In this document: positions 45,913 to 54,122 of the stretch, in pieces
Layout: every line of letters starts with the position of its first letter
How positions within the stretch are numbered: the first letter of the stretch is position 1
From: Stenotrophomonas sp. BIO128-Bstrain
Lineage (GTDB): Bacteria; Pseudomonadota; Gammaproteobacteria; Xanthomonadales; Xanthomonadaceae
Reading direction: 5' to 3'
Assembly (NCBI RefSeq): GCF_030128875.1
Contig: NZ_CP124620.1
Location: forward strand, 124,001 to 188,000
Length of the DNA: 64,000 bases
Made by a program: the position numbers and the translations under genes
Notes under the pieces: model-generated
What the model saw: the letters and a program-made list of their open reading frames with translations, nothing else
Told to the model about the DNA's origin: nothing
The model's database searches: none

Positions 45913-48771
45913 ATGAATTTTCGTACTCCCGCAGTGCGGCTGGGCCTTCTGCCCGCCGGCATTGCGCTTGCCCTGACGCCGGCCTTTGCTTCGGCTCAGG
46001 AAGCAAGCGGCACGACCGACCTGGACCGCATCCAGGTCACCGGTTCGCGTATCCGTCAGGCCAGCACTGAAACCGCGCAGCCGGTGATCGCGCTGCAGCG
46101 CGCCGACATCGAGAAGCAGGGCTTCACCAGCGTCGCCGACATCGTGCAGAACCTGTCGGCCACCGGCTCGCCGGCGATCAGCCGCGCCGATGCGCTGTCC
46201 TCGGGCGAAGAAGTCGGCGGCCAGTACGTCGACCTGCGCAACCTCGGCCCGGAGCGCACCCTGGTGCTGCTCGACGGCAAGCGCATGGGCGTCAGCTCCG
46301 GCGGCTACACCGACCTGGCCTCGATCCCGACCTCGGTCGTGGAGCGCATCGAAGTGCTGACCGACGGCGCCTCGGCGATCTACGGTTCCGACGCGATCGC
46401 CGGCGTGGTGAACATCATCACCCGCAAGAATTTCGACGGCCTGGAAGCCAGCGTCTACAAGGGCCAGTACGGCCAGGGCGACGGCGACAAGACCACCTAC
46501 AACTTCGTCTACGGCCAGACCGGCGATCGCGGTTCGATCACCCTTGGCGCCGAGTACAGCGAAGAAGAGCCGGTTCTGGCCAAGAACCGTCGCTACAGCG
46601 CCTCTGCCAACGGCTATCGTCATCCGGTTCCGACCGACGACGACACCAACGGCTGGAGCGCGATCACCGAAAAGGGCGTGCTGGTTACCGATGATGGCAA
46701 CTACGTCCTGAACCCGGGCGGCGCGTCGAACAACTTCGGCGACTACCACGAGCTGGGCAACGCCGATCTGTCCAACCCGTCGCAGCAGATGTACCTGTCG
46801 ACCGGCATCAAGCGTCGTTCGGTCTTCTCCAACGGTCAGTTCGACTTCACCGACAACATCCGCGGTACCGCCAGCGTCCTGTACACCGAACGCGAAGCGC
46901 TGCAGCAGATCGCCGGCTACCCGTACCGTTCGGCCGCCTACGACACCCAGATGGACGCCAACAGCGTCTTCAACCCGCTCGATACCGACGTTGATTTCAT
47001 GCGTCGTACGTGGGAAGTGCCGCGCCAGACCAAGTCCGAGCTCAACACCTTCCGCTTCAGCGGTGGTCTGGAAGGCTCGTTCGAGTTCGCCGACAAGTAC
47101 TTCGACTGGGATGTGGGCTACGTCTACAACCGCAACAAGGGCGTCAAGACCGGCACCGGCAACCTGTTCATTCCGAACGTGAAGAATGCCGTGGGCCCGT
47201 CGTACCTGGATGCCAACGGTATCGCCCAGTGCGGTACCGCTGCTGCTCCGATCGCCGGCTGCACCCCGTGGAACCCGCTGCTGCCGTACGGCTCCACCGC
47301 CGACGGTTCGCTGTCCAACCCGGACCTGCAGAAGTACCTGTTCCTGCCGACCCACGATACCTCGCTGACCACCAGCAAGGTCTACAGCGCCAACCTGAGC
47401 GGCGCCATCGTGACCCTGCCGGCCGGTGACCTGTCCTTCGCGACCGGCTACGAGCACCGCGAAGAAGACGCCGAGTACAACCCGGATGCACTGCTGCAGT
47501 CGGGCCTGAGCACCGACCTGGCCGGTGCGCCGACCGCCGGTGGCTACAAGCTGGACGAGTTCTACCTGGAACTGAACGTGCCGATCCTCGCCGATCTGCC
47601 GTTCGCCAAGGAACTGTCGGTCGACATGGCCGGCCGTTACTCGGACTACAACACCTTCGGCGACACGGTGAACTCCAAGTTCGGCCTGAAGTGGAAGCCG
47701 ATCGACGACCTGCTGGTCCGTGGCACCTATGCCACCGGCTTCCGTGCGCCGACCGTGGCCAACCTGTACGGTGGCACCTCGCAGAGCTTCGACAAGTACA
47801 CCGACCCGTGCGACACCTTCTTCGGTGCTGCCGTGCGCAACCCCGACGTCGCTGCCCGTTGCGGCGGCGCCGTGCCGGCCAACTTCCGTCAGGAAGCGTC
47901 GGGTGGCATCGATGCCACCGGCCCGGGCGCACAGTCGAACTATCCGTACCTGTCCGGTTCCAATGACGGCCTGCTGCCGGAAACCTCCAAGACCTGGACC
48001 GTCGGCCTGGTGTACAGCCCGAACTTCGTGCAGGGCCTGGACGTCAGCCTGGACTGGTGGAAGATCCGCATCGACAACGTCATCGCGGCGGAGTCGGTCA
48101 CCTCGATCCTCAACCAGTGCTACGTGCTGAACAACGCCAACGCCTGTGACCGTGTCACCCGTGACACCGATTCGGGCCAGGTCGTCGACGTGACCCGTAC
48201 GCTGATCAACGGCGGCTACCAGGAAACCGCAGGTTACGACCTGGGTATCCGTTACCGTCTGCCGGAACTGTCCTTCGGCAACATCGTCATCGACTGGAAG
48301 ACCACCTATGTGGACTACCTCGAGTACAAGCGCGACAACGAAGCTGAAACCGCCGTCGAGCAGCACACCGGCTGGGGCACGGGCGACTGGGGCGGCAACT
48401 TCCGCGTCCGTTCCAACCTGAACATCGATTGGAGCCTGGGCAACTTCGGCGTCAACTGGGGCATGCGTTACTACTCCGGTCTGAAGGAAGAGTGCGCCTA
48501 CGATCGCGAAGGCGGTCCGGAGTGCAACAACCCGAGCTACTCCTCGGCCTACACGCTGGCGATCCCGGTGCGCAACACCGGCTCGAACACGTTCCATGAC
48601 CTGCAGGTGCGTTACAACACCCCGTGGGATGCCACCATCTCGGCTGGCGCGAACAACGTGTTCAACCACGAAGGCCCGGTGATGTACAGCCAGCCGAACT
48701 CGAGCTTCTCCTACTACGGCGGCTTCGACATCGGTCGGTTCTACTACCTGAAGTACACCCAGCGCTTCTGA
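45913..48771 (+). CDS. TonB-dependent outer-membrane receptor
   Basis: This is a 952-residue receptor. A signal peptide (about 1-28, ending AFASAQ) is followed by a TonB-box-like DLDRIQVTGSRIRQ. The plug domain (about 45-170) has VADIVQNLSATGSPAISRAD, ERTLVLLDGKRMG and RIEVLTDGASAIYGSDAIAG. The beta barrel runs to the C-terminus ending in aromatic Phe (YLKYTQRF). It lacks an STN signalling domain, in contrast to the receptor at 54 kb. The substrate is not identifiable from sequence. It has a strong GGAGAG ribosome site and follows the AraC-family gene. Confidence 0.92.
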   Translation: MNFRTPAVRLGLLPAGIALALTPAFASAQEASGTTDLDRIQVTGSRIRQASTETAQPVIALQRADIEKQGFTSVADIVQNLSATGSPAISRADALSSGEEVGGQYVDLRNLGPERTLVLLDGKRMGVSSGGYTDLASIPTSVVERIEVLTDGASAIYGSDAIAGVVNIITRKNFDGLEASVYKGQYGQGDGDKTTYNFVYGQTGDRGSITLGAEYSEEEPVLAKNRRYSASANGYRHPVPTDDDTNGWSAITEKGVLVTDDGNYVLNPGGASNNFGDYHELGNADLSNPSQQMYLSTGIKRRSVFSNGQFDFTDNIRGTASVLYTEREALQQIAGYPYRSAAYDTQMDANSVFNPLDTDVDFMRRTWEVPRQTKSELNTFRFSGGLEGSFEFADKYFDWDVGYVYNRNKGVKTGTGNLFIPNVKNAVGPSYLDANGIAQCGTAAAPIAGCTPWNPLLPYGSTADGSLSNPDLQKYLFLPTHDTSLTTSKVYSANLSGAIVTLPAGDLSFATGYEHREEDAEYNPDALLQSGLSTDLAGAPTAGGYKLDEFYLELNVPILADLPFAKELSVDMAGRYSDYNTFGDTVNSKFGLKWKPIDDLLVRGTYATGFRAPTVANLYGGTSQSFDKYTDPCDTFFGAAVRNPDVAARCGGAVPANFRQEASGGIDATGPGAQSNYPYLSGSNDGLLPETSKTWTVGLVYSPNFVQGLDVSLDWWKIRIDNVIAAESVTSILNQCYVLNNANACDRVTRDTDSGQVVDVTRTLINGGYQETAGYDLGIRYRLPELSFGNIVIDWKTTYVDYLEYKRDNEAETAVEQHTGWGTGDWGGNFRVRSNLNIDWSLGNFGVNWGMRYYSGLKEECAYDREGGPECNNPSYSSAYTLAIPVRNTGSNTFHDLQVRYNTPWDATISAGANNVFNHEGPVMYSQPNSSFSYYGGFDIGRFYYLKYTQRF

Positions 48772-48789
48772 TCCATCGAAGCAATGGCG

Positions 48790-48830
48790 TAAAAAAAGGA
48801 GGGCGGGCCGCAAGGTCCGCCCTCTTTGCG
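48790..48830 (+). terminator. Terminator after the TonB-dependent receptor
   Basis: GGAGGGCGGGCC gcaa GGTCCGCCCTC followed by TTTG on the plus strand; a seven-A run on the left makes it work on the minus strand too. Confidence 0.8.
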
Positions 48831-48943
48831 TTGTGGGGTAGGGAAAGTCTGAGTTTCAGCGAACGGTGATCCGCCTCACAATTCGAGCGGAAATGCAGTT
48901 GATACCGTCAATCGGTCCAATCGTGGACGATTGAGAGATCGAT

Positions 48944-49150
48944 ATGAAAATGACGCTCGCTCAGAAGATTTCCGCTGTTCTGCTTGCCTCCCTGGCAACC
49001 GCGGCCAGTGCGTCGCCCGGCCTGATCATCTGCGGGGGAGGGCGCTACTGCGAAGACGTCCGCATCGAATGCCTCGCCGACGGTGGCTCGGCCGCCATGT
49101 GCGAGCGCCTGTGGCGCTTGTGCGTGCTGGACGCCTGTCCGCAGCGCTGA
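48944..49150 (+). CDS. Small secreted six-cysteine protein
   Basis: This is a 68-residue protein with a clear signal peptide (MKMTLAQKISAVLLASLATAASA). The mature 44 residues contain six Cys with spacing C-x5-C-x6-C-x9-C-x6-C-x4-C, suggesting three disulfides in the periplasm or outside the cell. No family is recognised. The ATG at 48944 follows GAGAG in the upstream sequence. Codon use is normal for the window. Confidence 0.7.
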   Translation: MKMTLAQKISAVLLASLATAASASPGLIICGGGRYCEDVRIECLADGGSAAMCERLWRLCVLDACPQR

Positions 49151-49206
49151 AACGACGATGGCGCGCCACGGGGCGCGCCATCCTTCAAGCATGCTCCGCC
49201 CCACAC

Positions 49207-50325
49207 TCAGGCGTCGCTGGCCACCAGCCCCATCAGTGCGTTGGCGTGATCGCGCCACTGCGGGAGCTTGTTGAGCACGCCGGCCCGCTGCAGATACTCC
49301 TCGTCGACCGGGTCGCCGTTGATCAGCGCCAGGGCCACGTGGACCGCACCGGTCACCCAGAAGCTGCGGGTGGTGGAGCGATGCGGCTGCAGGTGGAACG
49401 CCACGGCTTCGATGATCGGCATCGGCAGGCCCCACAGCCCCAGCAGGTAGGCGCCCGCCTCGGCATGGCCGGGGCGATTGTCGGCCGCGTCTTCGGGCGT
49501 GCGCTCGTTGCGCACGCCCGGCAGCAGCAGGCCGATGTCGGCCAGCAGGGCCGCGGTGGCGCCCAGTTCGGCGCTGGAATCGGGCAGCAGTTTGGCGGCC
49601 AGGCGCGAGGCCAGCAGTGCGCGCTGCTGCAGCGAGTTGCGCTCGGCACCGGACAGCGGTTGGGCCGAGAACACTTCGCTGGCCAGCACCAGGTCGCGCA
49701 GGGTCGACAGTCCCAGTCGGGTCACGGCGGTGCGCAGGTCGGAAATGATCCGGCCGCTGTTGAAGAACGCCGAGTTGGACAACTGCAGCACCTTCGCCGC
49801 GATGGCCGGGTCGGCCGCGACCAGCTTGGCCACGTCGGCGGTATTGGTGTCGTCGTCGTGTTCCAGCGCCTGGGTGAGGGACAGATACAGGTGCGGTGGC
49901 GAGGGCAGCTTCTCGATCCGGCCGATGGCACTGCGCAGGCGCGCGCTGTCGAGCAGTTCGCGCAGCTCTTCCAGGCTGGTCAGCGCTTCGAGCAGCACTT
50001 CCGGGGCCAGCGGCATCGGCAGGAAGCGGTGGGCGACACCGATCAGGCGCGCCGGCGGCGGGCGGTTGCCGTGCTCGGCATCCACCAGTGCGATGCGGAT
50101 GGTCTCAGGGCGCAGCGTGCGGATCTGGCCGAGCAGCGTGGTGGCGTTGAGATCGGGCAACTGCGGGCACACGATCACCGTATCCACCGGCGAGCCGGCA
50201 ACGATGCCCATGGCGCTCTGGCCATCGGCGGCGGTCAGCGGTTGCCACTCTTCCCCAAGATCGGCAATGAATTCCAACAGCTCAGCCGACAGGCTGGCTT
50301 CGTCCCCAACAAGCAGAATGCGCAC
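49207..50325 (-). CDS. HDOD-domain signalling protein with degenerate receiver domain
   Basis: This is a 372-residue cytoplasmic protein starting at GTG. Residues about 1-120 fold like a response-regulator receiver (MRILLVGDEASLS), but the phosphoacceptor Asp is replaced by Cys53 (TVIVCPQLPD), and the usual Lys is replaced in FLPMPL. The HDOD domain follows (about 135-340) with LPSPPHLYLSLTQALEHDDD, DPAIAAKVLQLSNSAFF and TAVTRLGLSTLRDLVL. HDOD proteins are thought to work in signalling without the HD catalytic site. The receiver is probably not phosphorylated. Confidence 0.85.
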   Translation of the reverse strand: MRILLVGDEASLSAELLEFIADLGEEWQPLTAADGQSAMGIVAGSPVDTVIVCPQLPDLNATTLLGQIRTLRPETIRIALVDAEHGNRPPPARLIGVAHRFLPMPLAPEVLLEALTSLEELRELLDSARLRSAIGRIEKLPSPPHLYLSLTQALEHDDDTNTADVAKLVAADPAIAAKVLQLSNSAFFNSGRIISDLRTAVTRLGLSTLRDLVLASEVFSAQPLSGAERNSLQQRALLASRLAAKLLPDSSAELGATAALLADIGLLLPGVRNERTPEDAADNRPGHAEAGAYLLGLWGLPMPIIEAVAFHLQPHRSTTRSFWVTGAVHVALALINGDPVDEEYLQRAGVLNKLPQWRDHANALMGLVASDA

Positions 50326-50437
50326 GACACGGTCCCCTGGCTGACCACGGTGAAACGCACCGTGGACGGTGTGAAGAGACGCAATGTACCCAATCCGGCA
50401 CGAATAGTGATGTGCCGCATTGGAAAAACGTGATGCA

Positions 50438-50468
50438 CATCGCTCCGGCAGGCGGTGCCGGAGCGATG
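50438..50468 (-). terminator. Terminator after ppa
   Basis: A perfect 13-base stem CATCGCTCCGGCA / TGCCGGAGCGATG with a five-base loop; on the minus strand it is followed by GTTTTTCC within about 10 bases. Confidence 0.65.
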
Positions 50469-50478
50469 CCGGTCAGTC

Positions 50479-51015
50479 TCAGGCGATGTTGCCGAGGTAG
50501 CGCTGGTGCGCTTCGACCAGGATCTTCTTGGCTTCGGCGGCGCCGCCCCAGCCATCGAGCTTGACCCACTTGCCCTTTTCCAGGTCCTTGTAATGCTCGA
50601 AGAAGTGGCCGATGCGCTCCAGCCAGTGGCTGGACACCTGCTCGATGTCTTCCACGTGGGCATAGCCACTGAAGACCTTGGAGATCGGCACGGCCAGGAT
50701 CTTTTCGTCGCTGCCGGCCTCATCGCTCATCTTGAGCACGCCGACCGGACGGCAACGCACCACCGAGCCCGGGACCAGCGGCAGCGGCAGCACCACCAGC
50801 ACGTCGGCCGGATCGCCGTCGCCGCACAGGGTGCTCGGCACGTAGCCGTAGTTGCAGGGGTAGCGCATCGGGGTGGAGAGGATGCGGTCGACGAAGATCG
50901 CGCCGGTTTCCTTGTCCACTTCGTACTTCACCGGCTCGGAATCCTTCGGGATCTCGATGATGACGTTGATTTCTTCCGGCGGGTTCTTGCCCGGCGAAAC
51001 GAGTTCCAGACCCAT
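50479..51015 (-). CDS. ppa: Inorganic pyrophosphatase (soluble, family I)
   Basis: This 178-residue cytoplasmic hexameric enzyme hydrolyses PPi to two phosphates with Mg2+. The active-site residues are in IIEIPKDSEPVKYEVDKETG, STPMRYPCNYGYVPSTL and the metal motif CGDGDPADVLVVLPLPL. The C-terminal SHWLERIGHFFEHYKDLEKG is typical. Length and order match E. coli Ppa. It is a single gene with its own terminator. The window also encodes a membrane pyrophosphatase and a PPi-dependent kinase. Confidence 0.97.
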   Translation of the reverse strand: MGLELVSPGKNPPEEINVIIEIPKDSEPVKYEVDKETGAIFVDRILSTPMRYPCNYGYVPSTLCGDGDPADVLVVLPLPLVPGSVVRCRPVGVLKMSDEAGSDEKILAVPISKVFSGYAHVEDIEQVSSHWLERIGHFFEHYKDLEKGKWVKLDGWGGAAEAKKILVEAHQRYLGNIA

Positions 51016-51241
51016 GGGTGTGCTCCAGCTGAGAGGGGGTAGGGCGCAAAGTCCGCCATTTTATGCCTTTGCCGGCCAACGTGCAGCGGCCCGGCCGCCG
51101 GGGCGCCGAATCGGTCCGCCCGGCAGGGAAGAATCGCCACACGGTGGCCCCTTCCATCCCGACGCGGCGCTGGGTTGAGGCCTGATGGCCGAGCCCGGCG
51201 CCGCTGGCGATCATGGCATGGAACCCACTCCGAGCCTGGCG

Positions 51242-51775
51242 ATGCCCAAGATGACCCCGATGGCCGGCCTTTCGATGGCGGCGGCACTCTGCCTGGTGGC
51301 CCCGGCCGCCGAGGCCCATGCCTCGTCCAGACCGTACGTGGACCTGGTCGACTTTCCCTACAAGGAGGCGAACTGGGACCGTTTCTACGCCCTCGAGGGC
51401 CACTTGATGCGGGAGTTTCATGACCTGTGCGGCGTCACCTATTGCCAGGGTGTCTATGCCAACCATGTCCTGCTGCAGTTCCGCTGTTCGGTGCACGCGG
51501 CCACGGGCACCGTGACGGAATGCGCGCTGGTCATTGCGGCCGGCAACCTGGAGGTGGACGCCGCCACCGGCAAGGTCATGCCAGACAACCGTACCTGGGC
51601 GTGCGCCGTGCCACTGGCCCCGCATACGCCTGTGGAGGCCCTGCATGCCGCCCTGGGACGTCGTGACGCGTTGATCCTGCCGCTGCCGGGTACCGGACGG
51701 TCGGTCCATGACGCGCTTCTGGGCTGCCTCGGCGAAGGCGGTTCGCTTGCCGCGTCCCACAGGAGACACCCATGA
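51242..51775 (+). CDS. Secreted six-cysteine protein, first of a tandem pair
   Basis: This 177-residue exported protein is paralogous to the next gene. After a signal peptide (ending APAAEAHA) the two proteins share CGVTYCQG / CGDTFCEG, LQFRCSV / LRFRCSV, TEC / EEC, WACAVPLA / WACPVPLA, LPGT and a final GCL. Six Cys are conserved in both, so three disulfides are likely. No known domain is recognised. Start codons at 51185, 51218 and 51242 are all possible; 51242 gives the cleanest signal peptide. The stop overlaps the next start (ATGA). Confidence 0.7.
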   Translation: MPKMTPMAGLSMAAALCLVAPAAEAHASSRPYVDLVDFPYKEANWDRFYALEGHLMREFHDLCGVTYCQGVYANHVLLQFRCSVHAATGTVTECALVIAAGNLEVDAATGKVMPDNRTWACAVPLAPHTPVEALHAALGRRDALILPLPGTGRSVHDALLGCLGEGGSLAASHRRHP

Positions 51776-52248
51776 ACCGCTTCCTCGCGAGCGTCGCGCT
51801 TGTACTTGCAGCCGCCAGCTTCCCGGCAGGGGGCACCACTGCGGAGACCTTCATCGATGCGCGCAGCTATCCGACCCCGGCCGCCGGCCGGGAGCGCTTC
51901 CTCGCGCTGGAAACGCGACTGGTCCGCGGCTTCGATGAGGTCTGCGGCGATACCTTCTGCGAAGGGGAGTATCACAACCTGCAGTCACTGCGTTTCCGCT
52001 GTTCGGTCAACGCCGCCGATGGCGGTGTGGAGGAGTGCGTATGGACGTTCACCGGCAGCACCGCGCAGGTGGATGGATCGAGCGGGCGGATCATCGTCGA
52101 TGCGCGCAGCTGGGCCTGCCCCGTCCCGCTGGCCGCCAGGACGCCCCTGCCGATACTGCTCCAGGCCTTGGAACAGGACGATCCACTGCACGTGCGGCTG
52201 CCCGGCACCACGACCAGTCTCTACGAAGGGCTGACCGGATGCCTGTGA
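51772..52248 (+). CDS. Secreted six-cysteine protein, second of a tandem pair
   Basis: This 158-residue exported protein (signal peptide MNRFLASVALVLAAASFPAGG) shares the six-Cys pattern of the upstream gene over its whole mature length: RERFLALETRLVRGF aligns with DRFYALEGHLMREF, and AADGGVEEC with AATGTVTEC. The two genes arose by tandem duplication and have diverged to perhaps 40 per cent identity. Translation is coupled by the ATGA overlap. Function is unknown. The Fur-like box of the downstream sigma-factor gene begins 25 bases after the stop. Confidence 0.75.
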   Translation: MNRFLASVALVLAAASFPAGGTTAETFIDARSYPTPAAGRERFLALETRLVRGFDEVCGDTFCEGEYHNLQSLRFRCSVNAADGGVEECVWTFTGSTAQVDGSSGRIIVDARSWACPVPLAARTPLPILLQALEQDDPLHVRLPGTTTSLYEGLTGCL

Positions 52249-52271
52249 CCGGCATGAGGCTTGGCCAAACG

Positions 52272-52290
52272 TGACTCATTCTCATTTGCG
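52272..52290 (+). promoter_or_regulatory. Fur-box-like sequence upstream of the sigma-factor gene
   Basis: GTGACTCATTCTCATTTGC; the complement GCAAATGAGAATGAGTCAC contains the AATGAGAATGA core common in Fur boxes. It lies about 60 bases before the sigma-factor start and suggests iron repression. Confidence 0.6.
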
Positions 52291-52352
52291 GAGTAACATG
52301 CCGCGCCTTACGGGTTGCCGTCTCCCTGCGGTCCCGCTTTGTGCACTGGCCC

Positions 52353-52853
52353 ATGTCCTCCAACGCCACCACTCTCACCGAGCTGTTGATACGCGAACGC
52401 CCGGCGCTGCTGCGCCTGGTGCAGCGCATTCTGGGCAGTGATGGCGGCGCGGAGGATGTGATCCAGTCAATCTGGTTCAAGGCCCGGGGTGTCGACGGCG
52501 GCCAGCCGATCAGCAACCCCCGGGCGTACCTGTATCGGCTGGCGGCGAATCTGGCCACCGACCACGGCCGTGAGCGCACGCGACGCACGCGCCTGTTGGC
52601 CGAGCATTACCTGTGGGGGCCGGACGAGGTGCTCTCCACCGAAGAGCAGGCGATGGCGCAGGACGAACTGCAGCGCGTGCTGGCGGCGGCCGAACATCTT
52701 CCCGAGCCGACCCGCACGATCTTCCGCCTCAACCGCCTGCAGGGCATGACCCAGGTCGAGGTCGCCAAGCGCCAGGGCGTGTCGGTGACGACCGTCGAAA
52801 ACCACGTGCGCAGCGCCTTGCAGCGCCTGGCTTGGGCGCGCAGCGGGCGCTGA
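52353..52853 (+). CDS. FecI-like ECF sigma factor
   Basis: This is a 166-residue sigma-70 family factor with regions 2 and 4 only. Region 2 includes GSDGGAEDVIQSIWFKARG and NPRAYLYRLAANLATDHGRE; region 4 includes LPEPTRTIFRLNRLQGMTQV and VAKRQGVSVTTVENHVRSAL. It should bind core polymerase to transcribe the receptor and downstream genes when FecR relays a signal. A GTG at 52341 is an alternative start. Followed by fecR after 110 bases. Confidence 0.92.
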   Translation: MSSNATTLTELLIRERPALLRLVQRILGSDGGAEDVIQSIWFKARGVDGGQPISNPRAYLYRLAANLATDHGRERTRRTRLLAEHYLWGPDEVLSTEEQAMAQDELQRVLAAAEHLPEPTRTIFRLNRLQGMTQVEVAKRQGVSVTTVENHVRSALQRLAWARSGR

Positions 52854-52963
52854 GCGGCGCGCATCCGGGCTTGGGGAAGCCCGTTTCCCATCCGTCTTGA
52901 TCATAATGCCGACCCTTCCGGCCTCTTCTTCGTCCGCGCGCGCCTGCGCACCCACTGCCAGCC

Positions 52964-53932
52964 ATGAGCCCGCACGAACAGCCTCCGATGTCCCGACCCT
53001 TGCCACCGTCCGACCCTGCTGCCGTCCAGGCCCGCGCCTGGATTGCCTGGCTGGCCTCCGGTGCGGTCGAGCCCGGGCAGATGCAGGCCTTCGAGCAGTG
53101 GTTGGCCGAGCCGGACAACCGGCGCACCTTCGAATACGAACGCCAGCTGTGGCGCAGCCTCGGGCCGCAACCGGCCCCGGCGGTGGTGGCCAGCCGGCCG
53201 CCGCGCCGCCTGCGCTGGCCCGCCGTTGGCGCGGCCACGGCCGCCTTGGTGGCGTTGGCCTGGGTGGCGCCGGAAGCCTGGTTGCGGCTGCAAGCCGATC
53301 ACCGCAGCGGCACGGCCATCCACTCCGTGGTGCTTCCCGATGGCAGCCGCGCCGTGCTTGATGCCGACAGCGCCATCGCCATCCGCTACGACGGGCAGGT
53401 GCGGCGCATCGCGCTGCTGCGCGGCCAAGCGTGGTTCCAGGTGACACCCGACGCGGCGCGCCCATTCCAGGTGGATGCGCAGGGCGGGGTGATCGAGGAC
53501 ATTTCCACGGCGTTCGCGGTCGCACGCGAAGGCGACCACGTGGACACCGTCGTGGCGCAGGGCCGGGTCCGGGTCGCGGCGGCCGATCGGGGTGGCTGGA
53601 CCTATCTGGACGCGGGCCAGCGTGCGCGCTTCGCACCGGGCGGGCGGGTCACGCGGCAGGAAGACGTCGCGCTGGACACGATCGCGGCCTGGCGTGAGGG
53701 CGAACTGCTGCTCGACGCAACCGGGGTGGAAGAGGCGGTGCGGCGCATCGCGCGCTATCGGTCCGGGCCCACCTTCGTGCGCGGGGATCTGGCCAGTCTG
53801 CCCGCGATCAATGCGGCCTTCCGCATCGACCGACCGGAGCAGGCCCTGGATGCCCTGGCGGTCAGCGCCGGGTTGAGCGTGACCCGCCTGCCGATGGGCG
53901 TGGCGATCGTGGCACCGGCCACCCACCCGTAG
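52964..53932 (+). CDS. FecR-family anti-sigma/sigma regulator
   Basis: This 322-residue protein has a cytoplasmic N-terminus with the FecR-type DUF4880 motif (AWIAWLASGAVEPGQMQAFEQW, NRRTFEYERQLWRSL). One membrane helix follows (PAVGAATAALVALAWVA), then a periplasmic FecR domain (VVLPDGSRAVLDADSAIAIR, RRIALLRGQAWFQVTPD, FAVAREGDHVDTVVAQGRV, YLDAGQRARF). The C-terminus ends with a region that contacts the STN domain of the receptor. It transmits the signal from the receptor at 54 kb to the upstream sigma factor. Confidence 0.92.
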   Translation: MSPHEQPPMSRPLPPSDPAAVQARAWIAWLASGAVEPGQMQAFEQWLAEPDNRRTFEYERQLWRSLGPQPAPAVVASRPPRRLRWPAVGAATAALVALAWVAPEAWLRLQADHRSGTAIHSVVLPDGSRAVLDADSAIAIRYDGQVRRIALLRGQAWFQVTPDAARPFQVDAQGGVIEDISTAFAVAREGDHVDTVVAQGRVRVAAADRGGWTYLDAGQRARFAPGGRVTRQEDVALDTIAAWREGELLLDATGVEEAVRRIARYRSGPTFVRGDLASLPAINAAFRIDRPEQALDALAVSAGLSVTRLPMGVAIVAPATHP

Positions 53933-54122
53933 CGCGGCGGCCTGCTGCGGAGGCGGCGTGGCGTGCGTCCAGTCGGGGGCGGCGCATTGGTCTTGGGGCA
54001 GCGACCTGTTCGTTCGTCTTACCCGGCATAACGTACCCGCCGCCGCCACGTACGTCCGCTGCATCCGCACCTGCGTGCGGATGACCCGCCTCTGCGGCAC
54101 TGATCTTTCGACAGGTTTTTTC

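Noticed and set aside
45880..48813. 977-codon minus-strand frame opposite the TonB receptor
   Set aside because: Shadow of the receptor's codon bias; Val/Gly/His/Arg-rich without recognisable motif.
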